A DNA stretch of 64,000 nt from Coffea arabica. Its lineage: Eukaryota > Streptophyta > Magnoliopsida > Gentianales > Rubiaceae. Below are positions 1 through 10,378 of the stretch, piece after piece (within the stretch, counting starts at the first letter, position 1; each line of letters begins with the position of its first letter). The DNA lies in the NCBI RefSeq assembly GCF_036785885.1, contig NC_092323.1, positions 21,708,501 to 21,772,500 of the forward strand, read 5' to 3'. A program made the translations under genes and the position numbers. The notes below the pieces were generated by a model. The model ran no database searches and was not told the DNA's origin. It was given only the letters and a program-made list of their open reading frames with translations.

Positions 1-1599
1 GTGACTAGCGCGGGATATGCATATAACAATTAAGCTCATTCTACAGTCAAGTTTTGCATTTATAAAATCTTAAATATCCCAAATGCGATTTTTCACTAGT
101 ATACGAGTCGTGATTGAGTATAGGGATTAATTGTCGAACCCACATGGAAGATTGTTAATTATCGATAATTTTCAAACTCCTTTATTATTTAGACTATAAC
201 AAGTACAAGAAATTAAATTTATACTATAAACATGAGATAAAAGTAATAAAAATAACAATGGAAAGCTCTTAGAGGTATGAAATTCCTCACTACTCTTACA
301 AATGAAATTATCAATTAATTGAATGGTGTTATCTTGGTTAGTTATGACGTAATTTCCTCATATATATGAAACCTATTCTCGTAGTGAATTAATTATACTT
401 GTAACTAAGTCATACCTACTCTTGTGGTTATGAAATTAGTTACAAGTTCATTTCTTCAATGAAATTATTTGAAACAAGTTACTAAAACCACATAGGTGCA
501 CCTCTACTCTCGTGAATGTACTCCCTAAATTTATCACTTATTTGAACTAGTGTTAAATCTTAATTTTCATTGCAAACTTAACATTTTAAGATTATCACAA
601 TTAATGACCGGTTAATCATGATTAGAAAGCAAAAGTGATAAATAAATTGCTCAACATAATATCATCAAGTAACCAAACTAATATCACAAGTAAAATATAG
701 AAAGTTTATCCATAATTTTAGACATAAACTTTAGCAAAACATAGAAACAAACACCAAACTTGTATTATAATTAAACATAAGAATAAACATAAGAAATAAA
801 GAGGTAAGAGAGAAGTCACCATTGTCACTTGTGTTCCAAGCATCTCCATCTTTATCCTTTATCTCATTCAAGTTTAGCTAATACAAGAAATGATGGAAAC
901 TATACTACTCTATACTAAACTAATGAACTAACCTAACGAACTAAGAAAACTAGTGAAGACTATATTTGGGTAGTGTCTCTAGCCTTCTAAAGTTATGAAA
1001 ATGTTCTCCAAGACTCTATTTATAGAAGGAATTTGTGCAAAAGACAAAATGTTAAACCATGTTATGATTCTCCTTGAACCTATAAACAAGCCAGATTTGA
1101 GTTATAAAGTTCTTTGGTAGCTTTCTTGAACTGTTTCCACCAAAATTCCTTATTGGAAATAAGTTAGAAAAGTTGTGTGAAAGTAGAGCAAGTTGATGTG
1201 CAAGTTCAAGAAATTGGGGAGAATATGCAGGCTCTGAATACGTGAGCTGATACCACGTATTTAGAGTTCACATTTTCATTTCTACAAATTTAGTATCAAT
1301 TCAACTGATATTTTCTTGATGTGGAGGCTGAACTGGCTATTTTGCAAAGCATGAAAGTTGTATCCTTTTGCATTAGCTTTCCAATGCCTCAAGAATCATC
1401 CAATTTAGAGGTCTGTAGACTAAAAACTGACCAAAAGACTCTTGACTAGTCAATCCCCTGTTTCAGCTTTTGACAACAAATATTACCGATTGTATTTCGA
1501 CTTTTTGACAAGAAAAACCCATAAACTGGATTTCAATGTATTTCGACTTTTTGACTAGTCAATCCCCTGTGTCAGCAGCCATTTTGTCATGTGGTCGAA
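1..1599. other. AT-rich intergenic sequence, no gene seen
   Basis: No credible coding frame is visible. The sequence is AT-rich. Near its end it carries short direct repeats: tgactagtcaatcccctgt occurs at 1443-1461 and again at 1552-1570, and a tgtatttcgactttttgac copy precedes each of them. It may be an old repeat remnant, but I could not assign a family. Confidence 0.5.
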
Positions 1600-1925
1600 C
1601 ACTTGGGGCAGACACGTGAATAGTGGATAGAGGGGCCACTTGTCATCCATCCGAAGGATAGATGGTCGAGATTTACTTCACCTAAATACCATGGACGGCT
1701 ATGATTGAAGGTGCATCAATCCGCAAACTGTTTATGACCTGGTACTATCCACAAACTATTTATGCTAATGCACCGCATAGTACCAGATCATAAATAGTTT
1801 GCGGATTGATGCACCTTCAATCATAGCCGTCCATGTATTAGATCGAGTAAATCTCGACCGTCCATCCTTTGAATGGATGACATGTAACTCCTCATATCCA
1901 CCGTCCACATGTTCACCCCTGAGTG
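1600..1925. mobile_element. Hairpin (foldback) MITE-like element
   Basis: Two arms of about 145 bp (1600-1746 and 1779-1925) are imperfect reverse complements around a ~32-bp loop. The inner ~75 bp are nearly perfect (for example tgcatcaatccgcaaact against its complement). The ends read cacttgggg...cccctgagtg. No clear target-site duplication is visible, so the superfamily is undetermined. It lies next to the 3' end of a decayed LINE. The small frames across it are by-products of the palindrome. Confidence 0.7.
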
Positions 1926-1954
1926 TCTTTGGATGGATGGTTGATATTTCCAAA

Positions 1955-2906
1955 AGAGGTTCACTGCCCTAATATCATCCTGTGCACTGTTATTTAGCCA
2001 CAAGGGAAAGCTTGAATCCCATTTAACATCAGAGGTTAGCTTCACAGCAAATTGAGCAAGAGTATGAACACACTTATTTCCAGTTCTATATACAAGTGAG
2101 AAGGTACATTGGACAAGCATTTATTCTGAGCAGACAAACATCTCACTAGAATAATCATCCTCATTCTTTCCTTGGATTTTTTCTACTATAGATTTAAGAT
2201 CTGATTGGATCACAATCTGCTGCCACCTTGCCTCCGTTGCCATGATTAGAGCCATTCTTATTGGCTCTGCTTCCTCTATCATTTCGTCCCCTTTTTGTTG
2301 TTTTTTTACACCCCCAAGCTTTGACTATTTTTCCAGTCCAATTCCTTGTTACAATGCCCAGTCCTGTTCTAGTCATGCTTGCTAAGATTGCAGCATCGGT
2401 ATTGATCTTAATGATACTTTCACTTGGAGGAGTTAATTGGTGTTTTAGTTCTTTTGAGTTGGTTCAGCACTATGCCTTCCATCCTGAGGTGTTTGAGCTT
2501 CCTTGAATTCCAGCCATTCACTTTGTGCTTTAACTATCTGATATTTCCTTTTGCCATTAAACTCATGTTCATTTCTTGCCTTCCAGATTTGCCATAGAAT
2601 GTTAGCTATCAATGTGACATGCTCTTGTCCCTGTTAGCTAGCCTTTGCATCTAAATGCCCTCCTGTTATCTCCAAAAATTCCCGCGTAATTCCTCCAATC
2701 CATCCCATTGGACTGGTGATAGTTTCCATACTGTTTCTGCGTATTTGCTAAAGAAGAGTATATGGTCAACTGCTTCTTCAGTTTCACCGCATCTTGTGTA
2801 TAGTGCATCCCCCTTTGCCTGTTCGCCTATATATGGGATCCTTTACGGACAGTTTATTTTGCAGACACTTCCATAGGAAGTGCTTTACTTTGTACTTTAG
2901 ATGCAT
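1955..2906 (-). pseudogene. LINE (L1-like) ORF2 3' remnant: zinc-binding RT-associated domain plus RNase H
   Basis: Read on the minus strand, the segment starts with KHFLWKCLQNKLSVKDPIYR, then CGETEEAVDHILFF and VWKLSPVQWDG. These are the Cys/His-rich 'zf-RVT' region found downstream of reverse transcriptase in plant L1-type ORF2. It continues into an RNase H-like part (INTDAAILASMTRTGLGI; then FSLVYRTGNKCVHTLAQFAV). Frame changes and stops break it at several points, for example before CGETEE and before the final RNase H block. No RT palm domain is present, so this is a 5'-truncated or eroded copy. I found no poly-A tail or TSD. It is a different, more diverged copy from the LINE at 18.4 kb. 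Confidence 0.75.
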
Positions 2907-5425
2907 GCCCCACGGGCTTTATTAGAGTGGTGAGAGGGAACATGAGCTCTAGAGTATTTATGCAGTTATAATCCCACCCATCATTGGATAACAATAGACC
3001 CTAACATTCTTCAGATATATCATACTTTATTTGTTAAATAAAATGAAAAGATACAACTTAATAATCACTGTAATTATCGGATAAAGTATCATGGTAAATA
3101 TCATATAATATGTCCACATGCAACAAATATAGAACTCCCTACTTCCTTCAATCATCTATTCACATTGGGATTCTATAATTAGTTATTCATATTTATTTAT
3201 ATAGTTATTTATCCTTCTAATTAATGAGAGTTATCTTAATAATATTATATGTGGTCATGTAGGCCACATAAATATTCTAACTTGCACCACATAAAAACTG
3301 GTTGCTTTAGTTATATCTTTCATTGATTTGGAAGATAGTAAAACCACAAAGACAAAAAGATATGCAACCTTCATATTCCCCTGGGACTAAATCCAAATTA
3401 GAGAGGGAAAAAACCTCCTTGGTGTTCAACATTCCCTACAAATAATGCAACGAAAAGATTTAAGCTATTGACATTCCTATTAAGAAACCAATATTCAACA
3501 TATTCAATCAATACTACATTTAACTTATCTGAATATACCAAATACACATTCACAGTTAGCTACCATTTTTAGAGAAGCAAAAAGGCACACAAACACATGT
3601 AGCTGCCATTTTTAAGGGGGAGAAAATAGACGGACTCACACATTCTTACTTATTCAAAATTTCACACTTGACTGCCATTTTTTCAGAAAACAAAAGAGCA
3701 CACACACAGACACATGCATAATTATCTGAACAAAATTTAGCCGCAAGTACCATGTAAAGTACCAAAAACATTAGTATCAAGAACAACCATTGAGATTCTA
3801 ACCAAAAAGAGTGGAAAAAAAATAGGAAGATGCATAGGATAGAGACCCAAAATATGCAAGGAGAAATAGATCAAAATGAATAACTTTATTTCCCCTTTCT
3901 AATAATTGTTCAAAAAGAGGTCAAAGGCTTAATAAGTAATCCTTCATCCTGCAAAGTAATTTAAAATAATTCCAAAGCATGACTTTTGCAGGATGAAAAA
4001 CTGATCATCATGAGTTATAGAAGTCAAAACCTCATGTAGCAGCCCCTCCTTCAAAACATGAATACTTTTGAAAATGCACAGCCCTTCCAAGACATTAAGT
4101 TTAGAAATGCACAGTCCTTTCAAGACATTAAGTTTACCACATTCAGAAACAGTTCATGCTAACAACTATGAGTATATATCTGAATGAAACCCAAGCATAT
4201 TTAGAAGACTTTAATTCCAGAAAATTCTAACACTAAATAAAAAATGCACAAAAAATAAGACTTGCAGAACATCAAAACATACAAGGAGTACGTAGCTATT
4301 GTATTAGAGTATTGCTGTGTAGATATTTACATGGCAAGAAAACCTATAAATAACCAAAATCACAAATATGAGTTTAAATTAGTATCAGAACACAACAGAA
4401 AAAATCTACTCAAATTGAAATTACTGAAGTAGTGGATTTCCCAACTAAAAATTAGCGTCCGATTCTTACGAAATCACCAAGGAGATAAGAGCAATGCTAT
4501 GGCTACATTCAAGGTTGCAATTTAGGAAGAAGCCACCTATAACTCCATCAAGGTAACTTCGCCAAAATATAGCAGCCTTTTAAATATTAGCTCAAAACCC
4601 GAAATATGAACTAATAGGACATCATTTATCATTAAAATCCAAATGAGAGTGAAAATAAGATGTCATGTGATTTCTATTGCCTATAAACCCCAACGCAAAA
4701 GATGCTTTCGTATGAAATCCTAGTTTCCTGCCAAATCATAAAATAAAATTCCCAAAATAAAGTAAGCAAATTGCCGAAACAAAAAAGAAATCAAATGTAA
4801 AGAAAAGCTTTGATGGAAAACAAATAAAATAGGGGAAGCAGCGAGAGTTGAGTCCTCCTCAATAAAGAGAAATGAGAGAAAGGCTTGCAAATTTTGAGGA
4901 AAAAGGGATAGAAAATATATTGCTGAAAATATGATAATTAAGTGTAATCCAATGACAAGACAACGAGAAGGTACATGGCCCAAAAATCTAAGGGTTGAGA
5001 GAGATTCATTACAAAAAATATTGAATCATGGTCAATAAATAGCACAAAAGTGGCTGATTTTGGAGACAAACATATCAACTTTGAAAGGCATGTATGATTT
5101 TGATGGACAACAGGTACACCTAAAAGTTGGAGAAAGGCAGAATTTGGAGGAAATGCATGGTCGTCTACTGTGGCCATCAGAAGCATTCTCTGACCCTAAG
5201 TAGTTGAGCTCCATTGTTAAAAGTTTAAAGCCCAACAAAGAATTGTCCTTGATGTCGTTTGATGACTCAAATGTCGAGTGACCCTTAAGAAAAATCTCTC
5301 CATTCTAGCTGCCACGTATCACGTAATAAGGGTTGCTATAGTGAAAGAGGACCCTTATTTACCTAGTAAGTAGATATAGATATTTTTATTATAAAAAGAG
5401 GTTAAACTTGAAAAAAAGTGTTGTC
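2907..5425. other. AT-rich intergenic sequence, no gene seen
   Basis: The short frames here (for example around 4720-5238 on the minus strand) lack recognisable motifs and overlap one another in different frames, so I treat them as chance. Short repeats of 'tgccattttt' with flanking A-rich sequence occur around 3560-3690. No RNA gene was recognised. Confidence 0.5.
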
Positions 5426-5523
5426 GAATGATTGAATCTAAGATCTCTAATTTTTAGAGTCTCATGAAAAAAAAGTATTATTGAATGATTGAATCTAAGA
5501 TCTCTAATTTTTAGAGTCTCATG
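5426..5523. repeat. Tandem duplication, 57-bp period
   Basis: A 41-bp segment beginning gaatgattgaatctaagatc occurs at 5426-5466 and 5483-5523 with no mismatch noticed by eye. It directly precedes the 300-bp duplicated unit. Related sequence with the theme 'ctctaatttct...actactaaacc' recurs around 8280-8325 and 9790-9835, so it belongs to a dispersed local repeat. Confidence 0.75.
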
Positions 5524-5820
5524 GTAAGCAATTTAACAGCAAAAAGTTTTTGGAAAAAAAAAAGGAAAAAGAAGGGGGAACTCCCTAGAGAGACTCCTTA
5601 TGTGAGAGACAACCGATTCTAACCCAAACTGGAGCCATAGCAATCTCATGATTCCCCAGATACATCCCCAGGTCTTCCTGCCTGGACCTCATTGACATTC
5701 GGTGACACATACAACTTTGATTTGGAAAGTGGAAACATTTACCTTTTGCCCCGAGAATTTGCAGAAAAATGCCAATGAGCTCTTCATAACTTCCAACTGC
5801 TATGCGGCAGCACCACAGAT
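5521..5820. repeat. Copy 1 of a ~300-bp duplicated unit
   Basis: The stretch from atggtaagcaatttaacagc to gcggcagcaccacagat recurs in the same orientation at 9241-9533. It has only a few substitutions, one A-run length change and a 7-bp gap (attcggt region). On the minus strand copy 1 contains a ~98-codon frame (5585-5881) with no motif I recognise, and the 7-bp gap breaks that frame in copy 2. A coding role is therefore doubtful. It could be a captured gene fragment or part of an unrecognised repeat. Confidence 0.8.
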
Positions 5821-5829
5821 TAGCACTTG

Positions 5830-7823
5830 AATGCATGAATTCCAGTTTAGGGTTTTGTTTTACCCTGATCTGCCCGGACATGTTATGCCATGATAGAGGC
5901 CGAATTAGTTCTTGCCCAAAACATGAAAGTTGTTGGTAATTGAGTTATCTAGCTATCTGTAAAATTTCAGCCCAATCCAAGTACTGTAACTCGTGAAATG
6001 ATAAAATTGCCCCTGCTGCCCTGTTTCTGTCAAATATGATAATCAGCCTCTGTAAGTGGTTAGTTTGACCAGGAATATTACCGAATTGGTTGTTGATGTC
6101 TTCTTAAGAATTATAGCCTTTTATCTTAGCTTTCAAATGGCTTTGGAATTATCTGAATCGGAGTTGTGTGTGCTGAGATATGATTGAATGAATCAGGACT
6201 GTTAGTCGAATTTCACAGTGAGTTTCGAACTGGAAAATCTGGGGTTGTTTTGGTAAATTTGACCTAGTTAGGGTGAGAACTGGACTAAGTAGTTTTCATC
6301 AAAGTTATAGCCCTCTATCTTAGTTTCGAAACGGTATAACTTGCACTTAATCCAATAAGCGTAGTTTCGGTTATGTCCGATACGCTAAGTAGCGGTGAAT
6401 CTGCCATTTTGGTTTCTTAGCTTAAAACTCATTTCCGGTCATTTTCCTAGCTAAATCTTGTACTTGAATGACTTTGAGCCTATTGAACGGCTGTTGTGAT
6501 GAATTTATATTGTGTATGACTTTGGGATTGATTGAGGAAAATAATGAAGTCATAAGTGGCTGGAAAATAGGTAAATACAAAGGGCGTGCTGCCCAAATTG
6601 ACACTCGAGGATTAGGTAACGATTTGCGAGCGAGTATAAGTTTTTCAAATATTTTACTCATGTCCTTTGGTTTAAATATACTCTTTTCACTTCCAAAATC
6701 ATATTTATACTTTGTATTAGTAGTATTTGAATTGTTTTCGATTCACCTAACTTTTGTTGGACGAATTGTTATATTTTCTCTTGATTAACCTTAGGGTTCA
6801 TTGGTGATTGAGAGTGTTACCCGGAAAGATATTTTGGACGTTGTTTTGCGTAAATAGGTGAGTGTTCCTTGTTTGTTATATTTTCATTGACTATGTGGCT
6901 TGTTCTTGACTATATGACTTGTTATGAACGAATGATAACATGTTAAATGTCTTCAATGATTGCTTAAAATGAGTTTTCTAGGCGAGTGTGTACTTTATCG
7001 CACTCGACCTAAATGAATGTGAAATTTTCAATGATTAAATAATTAAATGCTAGTTGCGCATGAATATAAGCCGTTTGGCTGAACTGGGCCCTTGCCCTTC
7101 GTTGCCGGTCGACTCGAGCCAGAAGCGGACTCGGTCGGGCGATTTGGTGACCCTGGGTGAACGTTTGGTATACTCGAGTATTGCCTTGTTGTCGGGTGGA
7201 GCCTGGCCAACGTCTAGAAGGGGGTGAATAAAATGAACGAACGAACAAGGGTTTTACTTACAAAAATGCATTTTCAAATGATTGGAGGAATAAGGGGAAT
7301 GACAGGAGAACGAATGAACGAACGAATAAATGGCTCCTTGTGAGCACGTATCCTTTTAATGAATGTTTATCGCTTTCCATTGTACTTGTTTCTTGAATTA
7401 TGGATTATCTATGGTTAATGCATTGTCTTTATTGTTTGCTTACGTGTTCGGAACCTCACTGAGCTTCTGACTCATTTCTTTAGTTTTGTTTTCCTTAACA
7501 GGGAAGACGAGCAAGGACGAGAGCCCGGTATAGACTAGCCTAGTCTAGTTCTTTGTTTTTGTAATAGTTCTCGCCCTAGTGCTTGGCACGGGTTGGATGT
7601 ATGCAGAATTGAGAACCGTTGTATATTCGATGTTTGTACTCCTTTTTGAGATAGCAATGTATATAAGTTTCGTTTTAAGTTTTGGATTGTTATTATACTT
7701 TTTCTTGTGGTTTTATTCTAGTTTTAATTGAGAACTGAAGTGAACGACTGAGTCCCGATGAGAGATGGGCAGGCGGTCCGCTAAACCCTGGGGTACGCCC
7801 TAAGGGAAGGTGGGGCTGTCACA
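5830..7823 (+). mobile_element. 5'-truncated LTR remnant of a Ty3/gypsy-type element
   Basis: The segment ends in ggggctgtcaca. It shares motif order with the 3' part of the 4.1-kb element at 45842-49934: gagtgtgtactt(t/a)atcgcactcg (6983 and 48936), an 'actcgagcc...ggtcggg' stretch (7110 and 49150), and a 'gggcaggcggtccgc' / 'ctaggcaggcgttccgc' block just before the end (7768 and 49876). No coding domain is visible. The left boundary is uncertain, and no matching TSD was found after the terminal CA at 7823. It is best read as a truncated solo LTR of the same broad family. Confidence 0.6.
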
Positions 7824-8103
7824 TGAATTCCATCATTTATTTATACATGAAAGGCCTCTTAAAAGTAATACATAAAAGACCTCTTAAAACTATACAATTT
7901 ATAGAGATTTTTTTGTAGGGATATTTTTTCTAATTTATTATTTGGGAAAAAAGGAGCATAAAACAACATAGTAACACAATTGTATATTTTATTATAAAAA
8001 GTCAATAAACTCATACAAAAAATATTGTCGGTAAAAAAAATATTTTGTGATTATTATTATGCATTGAAATCATAGCAATAGCATTCAAATAGCAAAGAGA
8101 ATA

Positions 8104-8105
<2 letters not shown>

Positions 8106-8135
<30 letters not shown>
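8106..8135. repeat. Poly(C) tract of 30 bases
   Basis: An uninterrupted run of 30 cytosines lies in otherwise AT-rich sequence, inside the degenerate repeat block. The related sequence near 8866 has only 'aaaacccc' at the corresponding place, so the run looks like a recent expansion or an assembly artefact. Confidence 0.95.
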
Positions 8136-8143
<8 letters not shown>

Positions 8144-9240
8144 GAGAAAATGATATGAATTGTTTTTTTAAAAAATAACAATTCCATCCAAGAGGTTAAA
8201 ACAAAAAATAGATTGCACTTGTATCTATGTTTTTTTTCCTAGTAGAGGATAGGTGGAACTGACAAGGAGATTTATACTTAGATCCTCTAATTTCTGGAAT
8301 CTCAAATTTAACTACTAAACCAAGACCTCAGAAACTGATTACACCTCTATGTCTTTTAGTTATACATGAAAGCCCTCTTAATAAAAGTAATAATAAGGAT
8401 TGCAGCAGCACTACAATCATATATCAAGCTTATTTCTTTTCCTTAAATTGAAAAAGTGAAGGCCTTAATAAAACTCCAGGCACAAAAATGAATACAAATC
8501 TGTTGCAAAGTGGGTAAAAAAATTTGTGAACAATTGTTTCTCTAACTTATTATTAAAAATAGAAAGAAAACAACTGAGTAATACAATTATATATTTTATT
8601 ATAAAAAAAGCTCACAAAAAATTACAATTTAGACAAATAATTATGACAAAGATGCAGTAAAATGGGTAGTTAAAAATCTAGGATGAATTTTTTTCTTAAT
8701 CTATCATTAGAAAAAAGCAGTAAACAATATAGTAACACAATTGCATATTAGGAAAAAAAAAAGAATAAATGTGCACAAAAAATTTTGCACTAAAAAGGAT
8801 GTCTTTTTCGATTATTATTACATAAGCAATAGAATTCAAATAACAAAAAAAAAGAAAGAATAAAACCCCACAAAATATAGAAAAAGATATCAATTGTATA
8901 TAAAAAAAAAGAAAAAGGTATAAAAGAAAAGAAAAAATAACAACCCCATCTAGCAAGGGGAAAAAGGGGATCCTATCCGTATTTAATTTGTAAGACACAG
9001 GGGAATATTGTAATTCATTCAAAAAAAAAAAACATTTCAAAAGCAATAAGCATTCCAATAGCACCACAATTATACCATCATTTACTATTTACATTTACAT
9101 AAAAAGGTAAGAACTCTAGCAGAAGTGCTGTTAAAGGTAAGAACTCTAGTAGAAGTGCTGCTATTATTACTACCTATGAAAGGTATATAACAGCAATAAT
9201 CATAAGATAATAATAGTAATATAATATTAAAAGTAACAAT

Positions 9241-9533
9241 ATGGTAAGCAATTTAACAGCAAAAAGTTTTTGGAAAAAAAAAAAGGAAAAGAAGGGGGAA
9301 CTCCCTAGAGAGACTCCTTATGTGAGAGACAGCCGATTCTAACCCAAACTGGAGCCATAGCAATCTCATGATTCCCCAGATACATCCCCAGGTCTTCCTG
9401 CCTGGACCTCATTGACGACACATACAACTTTGACTTGGAAAGTGGAAACATTTACCTTTTGCCCCGAGAATTTGCAGAAAAATGCCAATGAGCTCTTCAT
9501 AACTTCCAACTGCTATGCGGCAGCACCACAGAT
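9241..9533. repeat. Copy 2 of the ~300-bp duplicated unit
   Basis: Direct repeat of 5521-5820 (described there). The sequence after the shared end differs (ataataatataa here, tagcacttg in copy 1), so the duplicated unit ends sharply at cagat. Confidence 0.8.
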
Positions 9534-10378
9534 ATAATAATATAAAATAAGAAGAACAAAAAAGAGCACAACTGAAGGAAGCATTCCATCCAAAAAGGGA
9601 AAGTACCGCGTAATAATAAAGAATTTTGGCAGGCGCAATTTCTTTGGCAAACTATTTTTCAAGAAAAAGGAGAAAAATACATAATAGCACAATTGCATAT
9701 TCTATTAGAATAACAAAAATATTATAAAAAACAATAACCTTGAGAAAAAATATTGTCGGTAAAAAAAAATAAATATGAGATTTAAAGTTAGGACACTTAA
9801 TTTCTGCATCCTTATTTTTAGCTACTAAACTAGGACGTCGTCGTCAGCTGATTACACCTATTTAACTCATAACACACGCAAATTCCATTATTCATTCACA
9901 CATCAAAGATCCTTTATTAAATCCCACAATTCAGCAAAGACCTCTCATAATAATAATAATAATAATAATAATAATAGCAATATAATAATAAATTAATAAT
10001 AATATGGTAAGCAATTTAATAGCAAGAGAATTTGGGGGAAAAAGGGAAAAAGAAACCGGGAAAAAAAGGAGAACAAAACCAATATAAGAAATGTAGAAAC
10101 ACCACAAAATTATATATTCTAATACAAATAATACTAATAATAACCGTAATACACATACTACAAAAATAATAACATGGCAAGCAACTAAATAGCAGCAGAA
10201 TGTTTTAACATATTAATTAATTGAGTGTATGGTTCTTTGTTGAGGAAAAACAGAAGCAATTTAAAAGTTTCTGTACTACTCTGACCGAAATACAAAGAAG
10301 GAAAAGTGCATCGTTGTGCTTAGCTAACTATATCAATCTGTAGCAGAATTAAAAGAAGAATTGCTTAGCTAACTTCAA

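Larger units (their letters stand above)
7824..10200. repeat. Degenerate AT-rich repeat block
   Basis: Related stretches recur, such as 'tatattttattataaaaa...', 'tacatgaaaggcctctt...', 'gcattcaaatagcaaa...ataaacccc' and 'atggtaagcaatttaa(c/t)agc' (9241, 10003, and a weaker form near 10174). They occur at about 7824-8110, 8340-8900 and 9660-10200, with an (ata)n microsatellite at about 9945-9976. The pattern suggests local duplication followed by decay. No gene is supported, and the lysine/phenylalanine-rich frames at 8696-9067 and 9513-9698 are low-complexity artefacts. Confidence 0.55.

Noticed and set aside
4720..5238. Overlapping 68-87-codon minus-strand frames
   Set aside because: Several overlapping frames with no motif and no codon-use or splice support.
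8696..9067. 123-codon Phe-rich minus-strand frame
   Set aside because: Low-complexity translation of A-rich repeats.
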